Positions 9,001-16,239 are shown, counted from the stretch's first letter. The stretch: 41,838 nt of DNA from Desulfobaccales bacterium (GCA_030694005.1 JAUXZG010000104.1:1-41838), one strand, 5' to 3'. Made by a program: numbers and translations. The notes: generated by a model not told the origin, from the letters alone.

Positions 9001-9210
9001 AGGGCCGCATTAGTGGTTGCATGGTACCGACAAGCACCTTGGAACGATGGAGATCTCGTTCGGGTAATTGCGGATGTAATAGAACCGGGTGATGCCGATT
9101 ATACCATGCGCGATCTCTTGGAGAACCTTGGCGACGCAGGAAGACAAGTACTGCAGAAATTGAGGGAGAAGAAAGACGAAGCGCACAAGAAACCTCGCAA
9201 GAGGCGATAA
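6049..9210 (+). CDS. Mrr-like nuclease / NACHT STAND ATPase, probable anti-phage protein
   Basis: A 1053-aa protein in three parts. Residues about 10-140 are a restriction-endonuclease-like domain: RELDIQG gives D47 and AECK gives E62 and K64, a D-x14-E-x-K site of the Mrr type. Residues about 240-560 are a NACHT NTPase with Walker A TPGGGKST (K325) and Walker B LLLVDGLDE (D411, D414, E415). The helical segment continues to FRHLTFQEYLAA (642-653), typical of NACHT proteins. Residues 660-1053 are mostly helical with no motif I recognise and end in a basic KKPRKRR tail; this part is the likely sensor. Bacterial NACHT proteins are known anti-phage ATPases that oligomerise on sensing infection, and here the nuclease would be the effector (inference). 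It lies between tamA and tamB with lower GC than its neighbours, has its own promoter and terminator candidates, and is not in an operon. Confidence 0.85.
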   Translation: MDASLRILASTNNARGDLFTRLIKDLFFALGYDDLRLNVHKTGRELDIQGQHRIEPRRVVAECKAHTAKMGGDELNKFLGVLTRERKKNAPTPVTGYFVSLSGFTETGIQQEEETGDDRVILLKAEQVISELERSRVLVGRTVAAERAGQCAHHGGLTDAVLEDAELLGHERGYLWAIHYSRNKELTHFALIHADGTPLAEPVAREVIDADRQCSGILHSLHYLAPAPPPPERAKLAAEAITRYRQWLGEECGFIQLDGLPADTDLSATRMKLERLFVPLKAYYLSEPKDETDKEAEGENKVLPIGEMLSESTHLALLATPGGGKSTLLKRLAIAYAFPERRVEVSDDLPDRSWLPLFLRCRELRDRAYRPILEILDDLPRHAGMNELEAGAFRESVHEILRAGRALLLVDGLDEISEEGARQVFANNLRTFLAVFPKAAIVVASREAGFRLVAGVVASACVRAKLAPFDKHDVQQLCERWHLQVVGDNEKVRTDARDLARTIWQNERIRTLAENPLLLTTLLVIKRWIGELPRNRAALYREAVRVLIRTWNVEGYAPLDEEETLAQLSYVACAMMEQGTQRIGQKALTRLLQQARQELEAELHFVAISATGFIERIEYRSSLLMQTGHDILEGEFQPVYEFRHLTFQEYLAARGYVEEQYPGRAEGQALLHLLEPHFEDERWREVVALSAVLAGRRAEPIMKRLAAVCANIEWLQRDPRESGRPQVILLKQCLLDEVQVTTPTLRAALEQVARHVRDVPIEPIRKKGTGMEQESALIRLRRGKYGTLLQQVTEDSYLSGRKNWEEYELAIADLAFEEQFQSSARVQMSASVSHSLLKAIETGERIEKVRAALVGMRLAFSARHRDPRSEPARPDELFQPLRDAICGMLNPNDPPLALAASWALAWIGDTRRCTAAIDLASMLCLYQIWKDSPWQELSRFAAWAFAAQPLLPRDTFSKDVWGSCDAFLEKASGHEKSRKGRISQRAALVVAWYRQAPWNDGDLVRVIADVIEPGDADYTMRDLLENLGDAGRQVLQKLREKKDEAHKKPRKRR

Positions 9211-9331
9211 CGATCCTCCCTCAGCGCCTGCGTCATTCCGGAACGCTTAAGGAATTGCCAAGACTACCCCGGCCCAACCAGCCGGATGCAGGCGCCGGTT
9301 TACATCCGCGCCTGATCCGCAGCCATATTAC

Positions 9332-9366
9332 AAGGCAGGGTCATGATTACTGCCTGCCTTTTCATT
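9332..9366 (+). terminator. Terminator of the NACHT gene
   Basis: Perfect stem AAGGCAGG (9332-9339) / CCTGCCTT (9353-9360) with a 13-nt loop, followed by TTCATTTT. It lies 120 bp past the NACHT stop. The rest of 9211-9571 shows nothing else I can name. Confidence 0.6.
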
Positions 9367-9571
9367 TTCCCTTTAAATAATTTGAACCTAAGAGAAAGGG
9401 TCTATAATCTGTCGATAGCTTGCCAATATATGTACATTTCACTAGGTTGCGTTATCATCACAATATTTAATAACTTACCTCTATCTTGAAGGGAAAGGAT
9501 GTCAGACCAAGGCTTAGCTGTCACAATTTATTTTAAGGAAGGATTTTCAGCTTCCCACCGAAAACTCTTCC

Positions 9572-11470
9572 CTAAAACGCCTGGCCGATGGTGAAATGGA
9601 AGTGATAGCGGTCCTTGGTGGGATCGATGGGGTTCAGAGGGAAACCGATGTCCAGCCCCAGGGGACCGATGAAGGTATGATAGCGCAGGCCGAAACCGGA
9701 AGAGTACTTCAATTGGCCCGGGTCCGTATCGCGCACCTTGAGAAAGACATTGCCGAAATCCAGAAAGGCCACGGCGCGGAATTCCTTATAAATGGGAATG
9801 CGGGCCTCAAGAGAACCTTCCAGGAGGGATTCCCCCCCCATAGGATTGCCGCTGGCGTTGCGGGGGCCCAGGTAATCCAGGCGATAACCCCGCACGCTGT
9901 TGATGCCGCCGGCGAAAAAGCGCCGGAAGATGGGAATGTCCGCAGTGGCCTGGATGGGCTCAATGATGCCGAACTTGACCCGTCCGGCCAGGATGAAGTT
10001 CGTACCTCCCAGGCTCTGGTAACGGCGCGCATCCAGCACCGAGCGGACGAACTGCATGTTGGAGCCGAGAAAATCCGGGGCAACCTCCTCATCCAGCGCC
10101 AGCATCCCGCCGCGATGCGGGTCCAGAGGGTTATCCATAGTGTCCTGCCGCAGGCCCAACAGCACCATGGAGGCCCGGTAGAGTTTCCCCGGCTGGGTCT
10201 CGCTTAAGAGGATCAGGGTTTCCGCCGGAATGTTGAAAGGCCGGGCGAACTCCAGACCATGTCCCAGATACCCCCGAAAACGCCAGGGCAGGTCCCGCTG
10301 CAGACGGGCATTGGTAAAAACGGCCTTATCGGTAAATCCCGGCAAATAACGGCGGATCAGGCCGCTCTGGAGAATCAGGTCATTATTAGTAGATAAGATC
10401 AAGGGGTTGAAGAAGGTGCCCTGCACCCGGTTTTCCAACTTGGAGTATTTGCCTTCCAGGTCAAGCATGCGGCCGCCCCCGCCGAAATTACGGAAGCGCA
10501 GAGCCAGCCGCGCCCTGAACTCATCCTCATCCCCATATCCCAGCCCCACCTTTAAAGACCTCTGCTTCTTCTCCTGGACCTCCACCAAGATAGGAATGTG
10601 GCGTTCCTCCTGGGGCACCTCTTCCGGGGTAAGCAGGACGCTTCTGAAAAGGTCCAGGCCATAAATCCGCTGCTGGCTTTCATAAAGCTCTTTTAAGGAG
10701 AAGGGGGCGCCTTTTTTGAAGGTCAATTGGCGCAGGATTACCCTATCCGGGGTTTCCGGCTCTCCCTTTACTTTGACTTCCCCAAAATAGCAGAAAGGCC
10801 CAGGCTTCACGGTGAGGTTAATCTCCGCCGTATCTTGCTCTTCATCCAGGATGACCTGGCCTTCCACCTTGGCCCGGGGATAGCCGTGATCCACTAAGTG
10901 GTTCAGGTACAGCCGTTTTAAGGCATCATAGGTTGTTTCTTCGAAACGGTCACCGGGGTTAAGGGGACTTTTCCCCTTAAGTGCGGAGAGATTCGGGGGG
11001 ACTTCAGCGGGAGCCAGGGTAACTTCCACCCGGGTAACCTCCACCCAGGGCCCCTCCACGACGGTGAGCTGCACCTCTACCCGGCCCTCCTCGGTCTCGT
11101 GGACCTGGGGGGTGATCTTCGTATGGTAAAACCCATACCGGCGGTACACGGCCTTTAAGCGCTCCACATCGGCTTCTATATCTTCGGGTTTAAATACCGG
11201 AGGTTTCTTCCAGGGCCAGCGGGAAGGCAGGGGCATGGACAGCTCTTCCTTGAGCTTCTTAACCGGAATGGTCTTGGCCCCGGTGATCTTTAAGGAACGC
11301 AGTATCGGAGTGAGGGGAGCTTCGGGCACCGGTTCGGCCGGCACGCTGCCTGCGGTTCCTAAAAGGATAATTACCAAGAGACAGAGGAGCTTGGGGGATG
11401 GGGCCAGGGGTCGCGCTCCCCTGGCCCTCCCCCCAACCTCACCCTTAACTGATAAACCAGAAACTCGCAT
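9572..11470 (-). CDS. tamA: TamA / Omp85-family outer-membrane assembly protein
   Basis: An outer-membrane beta-barrel protein with N-terminal POTRA domains, the partner of TamB. After a hydrophobic signal core (LLCLLVIILLG, residues 28-38) come POTRA-like repeats (about 55-320, e.g. VEVTRVEV and FCYFGEVKVKGE). A 16-strand-type barrel follows, with FFAGGINSVRGYRLDYLGPR (the conserved RGY element) and a C-terminal aromatic (IGQAF). The length of 632 aa is normal for TamA and short for BamA. The start is uncertain: the ATG at 11470 lacks a Shine-Dalgarno and gives a 27-residue n-region made largely of repeat module C (GEVGGRARGARPLAPSP). The gene follows endoQ-uvrD by 20 bp and was probably once followed directly by tamB. 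Confidence 0.88.
   Translation of the reverse strand: MRVSGLSVKGEVGGRARGARPLAPSPKLLCLLVIILLGTAGSVPAEPVPEAPLTPILRSLKITGAKTIPVKKLKEELSMPLPSRWPWKKPPVFKPEDIEADVERLKAVYRRYGFYHTKITPQVHETEEGRVEVQLTVVEGPWVEVTRVEVTLAPAEVPPNLSALKGKSPLNPGDRFEETTYDALKRLYLNHLVDHGYPRAKVEGQVILDEEQDTAEINLTVKPGPFCYFGEVKVKGEPETPDRVILRQLTFKKGAPFSLKELYESQQRIYGLDLFRSVLLTPEEVPQEERHIPILVEVQEKKQRSLKVGLGYGDEDEFRARLALRFRNFGGGGRMLDLEGKYSKLENRVQGTFFNPLILSTNNDLILQSGLIRRYLPGFTDKAVFTNARLQRDLPWRFRGYLGHGLEFARPFNIPAETLILLSETQPGKLYRASMVLLGLRQDTMDNPLDPHRGGMLALDEEVAPDFLGSNMQFVRSVLDARRYQSLGGTNFILAGRVKFGIIEPIQATADIPIFRRFFAGGINSVRGYRLDYLGPRNASGNPMGGESLLEGSLEARIPIYKEFRAVAFLDFGNVFLKVRDTDPGQLKYSSGFGLRYHTFIGPLGLDIGFPLNPIDPTKDRYHFHFTIGQAF
11391..11436. 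repeat. Module C hairpin repeat inside the tamA start region
   Basis: The palindrome GGGGCCAGGGG / CCCCTGGCCC with the family flanks CTTGGGGGA and CTCCCCCCAA. It encodes part of the n-region of the TamA signal peptide and could fold in the mRNA close to the start codon. Confidence 0.6.
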
Positions 11471-11490
11471 TCGATATGGGTAAGCTACGC

Positions 11491-14472
11491 TTATCTCGCC
11501 CTCTTGGCGTGGGTCCTGATCTCGGGGAACAGGTGGGGTTGTCTTCCCTGGCGCGCCGCAGCTGCCGAAGAGATTTCCGGCCGGTGCAGCAGCTCCTGAG
11601 GAATGGCTTGGACCAAGGGGGACAACCGGGTGCGGCGCCTTTGGCCCCCCAGGGTCCGCACCCGGGCCCGGGTAAGGAAGACCTGTCGGGAGGCCCGGGT
11701 GAGGCCCACATAAAAAAGGCGGCTTTCCTCCTCGGCGTCAGCGGAGCCGTCCCCAGGCGGTTCATAGGGGATAAGGCCCTTTTCGCACCCGGCGATAAAG
11801 ACATAAGGAAACTCCAGCCCCTTGGCGGCGTGCAGGGTGAGGAGTTTAACCCTTTCCGCCACCAGGTCCAGGCCGTCCCATTCCGGGCCCACCCCTTCCC
11901 GGGCCTGCTGGCAAGGGATGCCGGCCTCCGTCAACCGCCGTTCCAGTTCCGGGCCCAGGGCATGGAGACGATAAAGCACCGCCACATCCTTAAACCCGGC
12001 CTTGGCCATGGGATCCTGATACCTAAGGTGGGTGTCTTCCAGGGCCAGGTGGCTCAGCCTCCCCACCAGTTTCTCGATCTGGCGAGCGATGGCCTGGGCC
12101 TCGACCCCCTCCGAGGCCACCTCCATAAGGACTACCGGCCGGTCACCGGGGCGATGCGTCATTAGGGGGGGAGGTCCGGAGCCGGCGGCCGCCCTCAGAT
12201 GCTGCGCCGCCTCCAGTACCGGGCGGGGCAAACGATAGGTTTCGTTAAACCGGCAAGACACCGCTTGCGGCCAATCTTCTAAGAAACGGGAAAAATACGC
12301 CGGGGTGGCCCCCCTAAACCCGTAAATGGCCTGGTCCGGGTCGCCGATGACCATGATCTCCGTCTGAGGTCCCGCCAGGTTCAGAAACAGGCGATATTGC
12401 GCCTCATTCAAATCCTGATACTCATCCACCAAAAGGTGCCGAAACCTCGTCCGGTAGGCCTGCCGGACTTCCGGCTGCCGACTTAAAATAAGGACCGGGC
12501 GGGCGATCAGGTCTTCATAATCCCATAATCCTTCCAGACTCAGGGCGTTCTCATAGGCCCGAAAAGCCGCCAAATATTGCGGCTCTTCCCCTTGCTCCAA
12601 ATCCTCCGGGTATTTAAGAGTCTGCTTCCATTGAATGATTTTTCTTTCCAGCCCGGCGACCGGGAGTTTATGCTGCCGGGCTGCCTGCCGGATCAAGGCG
12701 CGACGCCGTTCTTCATCCGCCACTTCCCGTTGGGGGCCGTCCTGGCCCAAAAGGATCTGATGGCCCAGGGCATGGAAGGTTTTGACCGTGAGGCGCTCCA
12801 CACCGGGAAAATTCGGGAGCAGCTCTCGGATGCGGGCCTCCATCTCTGCGGCGGCCTGCCGGGTAAAGGTGAGGGCCAGAATCGCTTCCGGGGGCACCCC
12901 CCGGCGGTCCAGGAGATAGGCCAGGCGATGGGTGAGGGCCCGAGTCTTGCCGGTGCCCGGGCCGGCCTGCACCATGAGCGGGGTTCCCAAGTGAGTCACA
13001 GCTTGCCGTTGGTCCTGGTTTAACCCGCCCAAGAGGGGATCATCCGTAAGGAAGTGGTCAGTTTCAGGTTCACGGATTTCGGCAGCCGGGTCCGCCCCAG
13101 GGTCGGTGGTTGAGGAACAGACGGGCGGCTCGCGGTCGGTCTTCCTACTTTTATTGACTGAGTCGGTGGCAAAATTGTTAGCCGCTAGACTAAAGAAGGC
13201 TCCTTGCCCCATGATGCGCCGGCGTTCTTCCTGAGTAAAAAGATGGATTTCCCCGTAAGCGCCGTCATAGCCCGGGTTAATGTGCACCTCGCCCCGACGC
13301 ATCTTGTCTATCCCGTACGCCAGCAAGCCACCGCCCTCCCGGGCCAGGTCCGTTAGGGGGACGCGGCGCAGGATATCCAACTCCGGCCCCAGCGTCTCCA
13401 GCAGGCGGAAATAGCGATGCCGCACCTTCTTGCTGCCGGCATTGACCTCCAAAACCTCCGCCAAGACCTCAAGCAAAGCAATCAAGGACTCAAAAGGCCT
13501 GGCCTCCGGAGGGGGAGAGCCAATCGGGCGGTCCGCCAGGTCCTGGACGCGGTGCATCACCCCCAAAGTCAGGGGCTTCTCACAGCGGGGGCAGCGTCCG
13601 CCCAAGGTTTTGGCTTCCTGGGGGGTAAGTCTGAGGCCGCATTGCCGATGCCCGTCCAGGTGGTACTTGCCCTCCTGGGGAAAAAATTCGAGGGTGCCCC
13701 TAAACCCGGTTTTGCGCCGGATAGCCTCGGTCAGGGCCGGATAGGTGGGGGGCACTTCAAAGAGATTGGCCTCCCGTCCTAATTTATGAGGCGAATGGGC
13801 GTCGGAGTTGGACACCAACAGGAACCGGTCCAGGGCGCTCACCTGCCAGTTCATGGCGGGATCGGAAGAAAGCCCGGTCTCTAAAGCATAGATGTGGGCT
13901 AAGGAGTCCTCAAAACAGTCCTCCAGGGAATCGAAACCGCTCTTGCTGCCCAGGACGGAGAACCAGGGGGTCCAGATGTGGGCCGGGATCACCAGGGCCT
14001 CAGGGTGGCTCTCCAGCACTAACTCCACCAGATTTCTGGCATCCAATCCCAGGATGGGCCGGCCGTCGGAGGTAACATTGCCCAGACGGCCCAGTCGCTG
14101 GGAAAGCTTGGCGGCCGCCTCCAGGCTGGGAAGCAAGAGAATCAGGTGGACCTTGCGAACCCGCCCACCCTTTTTATAAATGGTGCTAACCTCACCGGTG
14201 ATTAAAAACCTGACTGGCGGAGTCGCCTCCCAGGGAGGACCTTTAAGTCCCAAGGGCAGGGCCAGGGTAGGTTTGAGTCCATAGACGCCGTCGGCCACCG
14301 GCTCCAGTTTATCTGTCAATTCCAGGAGCCACTGCGGATGGGTACAGTCTCCGGTACCCACCACCTGCACCCCTTTATAGCGGCCCCACAGATCCAGGTG
14401 TTCCAGGTCCGCTTCCCTAGCCGTGGCGATGGAGAAGCGAGAGTGGATGTGGAGGTCGGCGATGACTTCCAT
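11491..14472 (-). CDS. EndoQ-like PHP endonuclease fused to UvrD/Rep helicase
   Basis: A two-part DNA-repair protein of 993 aa from the ATG at 14472 (a GTG at 14490 would add six residues). The N-terminal 400 residues match EndoQ (TIGR00375): PHP metal motif DLHIHSRFS, a second motif with SNSDAHS, and a zinc-ribbon-like HRQC...CPRC. EndoQ nicks DNA 5' of deaminated bases. The C-terminal half is an SF1A helicase: Q motif GLNQDQRQAV, Walker A AGPGTGKT (K about residue 509), DEYQD, GDPDQAIYGFRG and VGLTRAS. At about 500 aa it is shorter than stand-alone UvrD, mainly in the 2B region. The fusion suggests nicking at a lesion and unwinding of the nicked strand in one enzyme. A linker around residues 435-485, rich in polar and acidic residues, separates the halves. 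Confidence 0.9.
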   Translation of the reverse strand: MEVIADLHIHSRFSIATAREADLEHLDLWGRYKGVQVVGTGDCTHPQWLLELTDKLEPVADGVYGLKPTLALPLGLKGPPWEATPPVRFLITGEVSTIYKKGGRVRKVHLILLLPSLEAAAKLSQRLGRLGNVTSDGRPILGLDARNLVELVLESHPEALVIPAHIWTPWFSVLGSKSGFDSLEDCFEDSLAHIYALETGLSSDPAMNWQVSALDRFLLVSNSDAHSPHKLGREANLFEVPPTYPALTEAIRRKTGFRGTLEFFPQEGKYHLDGHRQCGLRLTPQEAKTLGGRCPRCEKPLTLGVMHRVQDLADRPIGSPPPEARPFESLIALLEVLAEVLEVNAGSKKVRHRYFRLLETLGPELDILRRVPLTDLAREGGGLLAYGIDKMRRGEVHINPGYDGAYGEIHLFTQEERRRIMGQGAFFSLAANNFATDSVNKSRKTDREPPVCSSTTDPGADPAAEIREPETDHFLTDDPLLGGLNQDQRQAVTHLGTPLMVQAGPGTGKTRALTHRLAYLLDRRGVPPEAILALTFTRQAAAEMEARIRELLPNFPGVERLTVKTFHALGHQILLGQDGPQREVADEERRRALIRQAARQHKLPVAGLERKIIQWKQTLKYPEDLEQGEEPQYLAAFRAYENALSLEGLWDYEDLIARPVLILSRQPEVRQAYRTRFRHLLVDEYQDLNEAQYRLFLNLAGPQTEIMVIGDPDQAIYGFRGATPAYFSRFLEDWPQAVSCRFNETYRLPRPVLEAAQHLRAAAGSGPPPLMTHRPGDRPVVLMEVASEGVEAQAIARQIEKLVGRLSHLALEDTHLRYQDPMAKAGFKDVAVLYRLHALGPELERRLTEAGIPCQQAREGVGPEWDGLDLVAERVKLLTLHAAKGLEFPYVFIAGCEKGLIPYEPPGDGSADAEEESRLFYVGLTRASRQVFLTRARVRTLGGQRRRTRLSPLVQAIPQELLHRPEISSAAAARQGRQPHLFPEIRTHAKRAR

Positions 14473-14643
14473 GGGTTCCCAGCTTACCACAAATTATGGC
14501 GGGATGCCAGAAACTGTAAGTTTGGGGGGCCAGGGAGGGGGGGTGCCCCCCTCACGGCCATCTCCTGACCACGGCGGTGGAGGGGACAGGCGCGAGAAAA
14601 AGTGAGCAACCCGTTCTTTCTTTAACATTATTTCAATTTCAGT

Positions 14644-14670
14644 TTGACATTTCCAAATTATTTTGTTAAT
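14644..14670 (+). promoter_or_regulatory. Candidate promoter of the cold-shock leader
   Basis: A perfect -35 TTGACA (14644-14649) is followed after 15 bp by GTTAAT (14665-14670), a four-of-six -10. The short spacing makes the -10 uncertain. A start near 14678 would give a leader of about 155 nt before cspA, similar to the long leaders of known cold-shock mRNAs. Confidence 0.35.
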
Positions 14671-14700
14671 GACAACCAGGTTAGCATGTCAGACTGAAAG

Positions 14701-14797
14701 CAGGGCCGCGGGCCCTGGAAGTAAATCGGAAGGGTATGCTAAATGCCTTCCGATTTTTTTTGTTTGACTGCTCTCGCGGTCCTGCTCCTAGAGCAGG
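14701..14797 (+). promoter_or_regulatory. Structured cspA leader with an internal terminator-like hairpin
   Basis: Three hairpins in a row. CAGGGCC-GCG-GGCCCTG is at 14701-14717. AAATCGGAAGG / CCTTCCGATTT (14723-14733 / 14746-14756) runs into a T tract to 14762 and is a textbook intrinsic terminator. CCTGCTC-CTA-GAGCAGG (14781-14797) lies just before the ribosome site. The order suggests transcription attenuation or a temperature-sensing leader. Alternatively 14678-14762 is a short separate RNA. Confidence 0.5.
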
Positions 14798-14831
14798 AAA
14801 GGGTTCAATATTTTTAGGAGGTTTTTCGGTA

Positions 14832-15035
14832 ATGAAGGAGAGAGGAAAGGTTAAATGGTTTAATGACTCCAAGGGATTTGGCTTTATTTCCCGAGAGAAT
14901 GGCCCGGATGTATTTGTGCACCATAGTGCCATCCAGGGCGAAGGCTTTCGTTCCCTGTCAGAAGACCAGGAGGTGGAGTTTGAGGTGGTCCAGGGTCAGA
15001 AGGGGCCCCAGGCACAGAACGTCGTAAAACTTTAA
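14832..15035 (+). CDS. cspA: Cold-shock domain protein (CspA family)
   Basis: A 67-aa single-stranded nucleic-acid-binding protein (OB fold) that acts as an RNA chaperone or antiterminator. It has [12 protein letters not shown] (RNP1) and DVFVHH (RNP2), with the usual length and the C-terminal PQAQNV. The ATG at 14832 is chosen because AGGAGG lies at 14816-14821; an ORF extension upstream to 14736 crosses the leader hairpins and is not real. It heads a cluster with a small basic protein and an RRM protein. Confidence 0.93.
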   Translation: MKERGKVKWFNDSKGFGFISRENGPDVFVHHSAIQGEGFRSLSEDQEVEFEVVQGQKGPQAQNVVKL

Positions 15036-15056
15036 GTTGTTAATGTCTGATGTGCG

Positions 15057-15087
15057 GAACTCCGGCGGTCGTAAGACCCCGGAGTTC
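15057..15087 (+). promoter_or_regulatory. Strong intercistronic hairpin
   Basis: GAACTCCGG and CCGGAGTTC enclose GGTC-GTAA-GACC, giving a 13-bp stem with one bulge and a GTAA tetraloop. No T tract follows. It lies between cspA and the small-protein gene and could be a processing or mRNA-stabilising structure. Confidence 0.5.
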
Positions 15088-15118
15088 TACCGTCTTAAAG
15101 CCCCTTGGAGGTAAAACC

Positions 15119-15265
15119 ATGGCACGGAACCGCTATGGCTGGGAAAAGCGCGCCAAAGAGATCGCCCGCAAGCAAAAAAGCGAAGAAAAATTAAAACGCC
15201 GCCAGAACAAAGTCCAGACAGGTCCTAAAGAGGAAAGCTCAGAGACGGTGGCCGAAGAAAGCTAG
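15119..15265 (+). CDS. Small highly charged protein in the cold-shock cluster
   Basis: 48 aa, start fixed by TTGGAGG at 15104-15110. The first two thirds are strongly basic (ARNRYGWEKRAKEIARKQK), consistent with one amphipathic helix; the tail is acidic (EESSETVAEES). I do not recognise a named family, though similar WEKRxKExxRKxK proteins sit near RNA-binding genes in related bacteria (from memory). The basic helix and the position between cspA and an RRM gene suggest RNA or ribosome binding; this is an inference. Confidence 0.75.
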   Translation: MARNRYGWEKRAKEIARKQKSEEKLKRRQNKVQTGPKEESSETVAEES

Positions 15266-15351
15266 AGGTCGGCGCGAAACTTGCCCCCAGCCAAGATAAG
15301 CCCGGTAAACCGGGAACCCTTAGCAGAATCATCAATGATCGAGGAGAAGAT

Positions 15352-15639
15352 ATGAGTATGAAATTGTTTGTGGGCAATCTGCCCCACCAGATGACCGAAG
15401 ACCAGTTACGGGACATTTTTTCTGAGGCCGGACAGGTGGCCTCGGCCAAAATTATCACGGACCGACACACCGGCCAGCCCCGGGGGTTTGGTTTTGTGGA
15501 GATGGAGACGAAGCTGGAAGGCCAGAAGGCCATCTCCATGATCAATGGCCGGGTCGTGGAAGGCCGCGCCCTGGCAGTCAATGAAGCCAGGCCGCAACAG
15601 AGGAGCTCATCCGGCAATCGCGGTCGCGGCTATCGTTGA
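15352..15639 (+). CDS. Bacterial RRM-type RNA-binding protein
   Basis: A 95-aa single RNA-recognition-motif protein. RNP2 is LFVGNL (residues 5-10), RNP1 is RGFGFVEM (about 43-50), and the tail is rich in Ser, Gly and Arg (SSSGNRGRGYR), like cyanobacterial and proteobacterial Rbp proteins that are often cold-induced. The start at 15352 has GAGGAGA at 15341-15347; a second ATG at 15358 is possible. It probably belongs to the same cold-response unit as cspA and ends at the terminator at 15702. Confidence 0.92.
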   Translation: MSMKLFVGNLPHQMTEDQLRDIFSEAGQVASAKIITDRHTGQPRGFGFVEMETKLEGQKAISMINGRVVEGRALAVNEARPQQRSSSGNRGRGYR

Positions 15640-15644
15640 TGGCA

Positions 15645-15672
15645 CCCCCCCTTTGCTAGCAGAAATGGGGGG
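15645..15672 (+). repeat. C6/G6 hairpin after the RRM gene
   Basis: CCCCCC and GGGGGG enclose TTTGCTAGCAGAAAT, whose own ends also pair. It resembles the C6-TTT/AAA-G6 hairpins of the DUF559 element, but with a longer loop. Confidence 0.4.
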
Positions 15673-15701
15673 CTGGTTTAGAAAAATAACTTGAGCAAAG
15701 G

Positions 15702-15737
15702 ACCGGCAGGGACTTATGACCTTGCCGGTTTTTTTGT
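15702..15737 (+). terminator. Intrinsic terminator of the cold-shock cluster
   Basis: ACCGGCAGGG (15702-15711) pairs with CCTTGCCGGT (15720-15729), with one G-T pair, and is followed by seven T. Confidence 0.85.
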
Positions 15738-15944
15738 CTTGTCCAGAAAAAAATAGGGGGAGACTGGTAAACAAGCAGTTATTAGGGCTTGAGGCTAAAA
15801 TTTTCCCTAACCCTCGCGGCTGCTGAAGACATGTAAGCACTACCTACCCTATTGGCCGTATTTTTGGGGCTGGTGTGGCGTTTCAGCAATACTTTTACAA
15901 AGTTTTTACCGCCCATGAGGCGATTTTAAGCCTTGATAGCCTTT

Positions 15945-16017
15945 TGTAGCCGCAAGCTTTAGCTTGCGCCAAGATCCCTCGGGCCACGAAAAGCGCAGGC
16001 TAAAGCCTGCGGCTACA
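15945..16017. repeat. Cruciform-type repeat with two palindromic arms
   Basis: The closing stem TGTAGCCGCA (15945-15954) / TGCGGCTACA (16008-16017) is perfect. Inside are two hairpins: GCAAGCTTTAGCTTGC (15952-15967) and GCAGGCTAAAGCCTGC (15995-16010). Repeats with the words GCAGGCTAAAGCCTGCGGC are common in diverse bacterial genomes (from memory). Confidence 0.75.
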
Positions 16018-16108
16018 GAAAATCTCTTTCTGGGAGATATGGCTCAGTTCACGGTTGCCGAGCCCCAAACTTTTTAACGATATTCCTGAGACACGATACT
16101 AGCCCCAC

Positions 16109-16239
16109 CCTGGACCCCAGGAGGTTTACAGACCTGGCCGGGCCTCGAAAATAGCGCTTTAGGGGGGAGGATCAGGGATCACAGGACGCCTCTGTTCAAA
16201 GTGACATTCGGTGGCCAGGCCGGGTGCCGGCTTTTATCA
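16109..16239 (+). ncRNA. Possible structured RNA ending in a terminator
   Basis: Hairpin CCTGG-ACC-CCAGG (16109-16121), then a long-range stem CCTGGCC (16133-16139) / GGCCAGG (16213-16219), then terminator-like GCCGG-GTG-CCGGC (16219-16231) followed by TTTTATCATTTT. It matches no RNA family I can recognise. Its reality as a transcript is a guess. Confidence 0.25.

Noticed and set aside
14736-14831. N-terminal extension of CspA
   Set aside because: It would translate the terminator hairpin and T tract; the ribosome site AGGAGG fixes the start at 14832.
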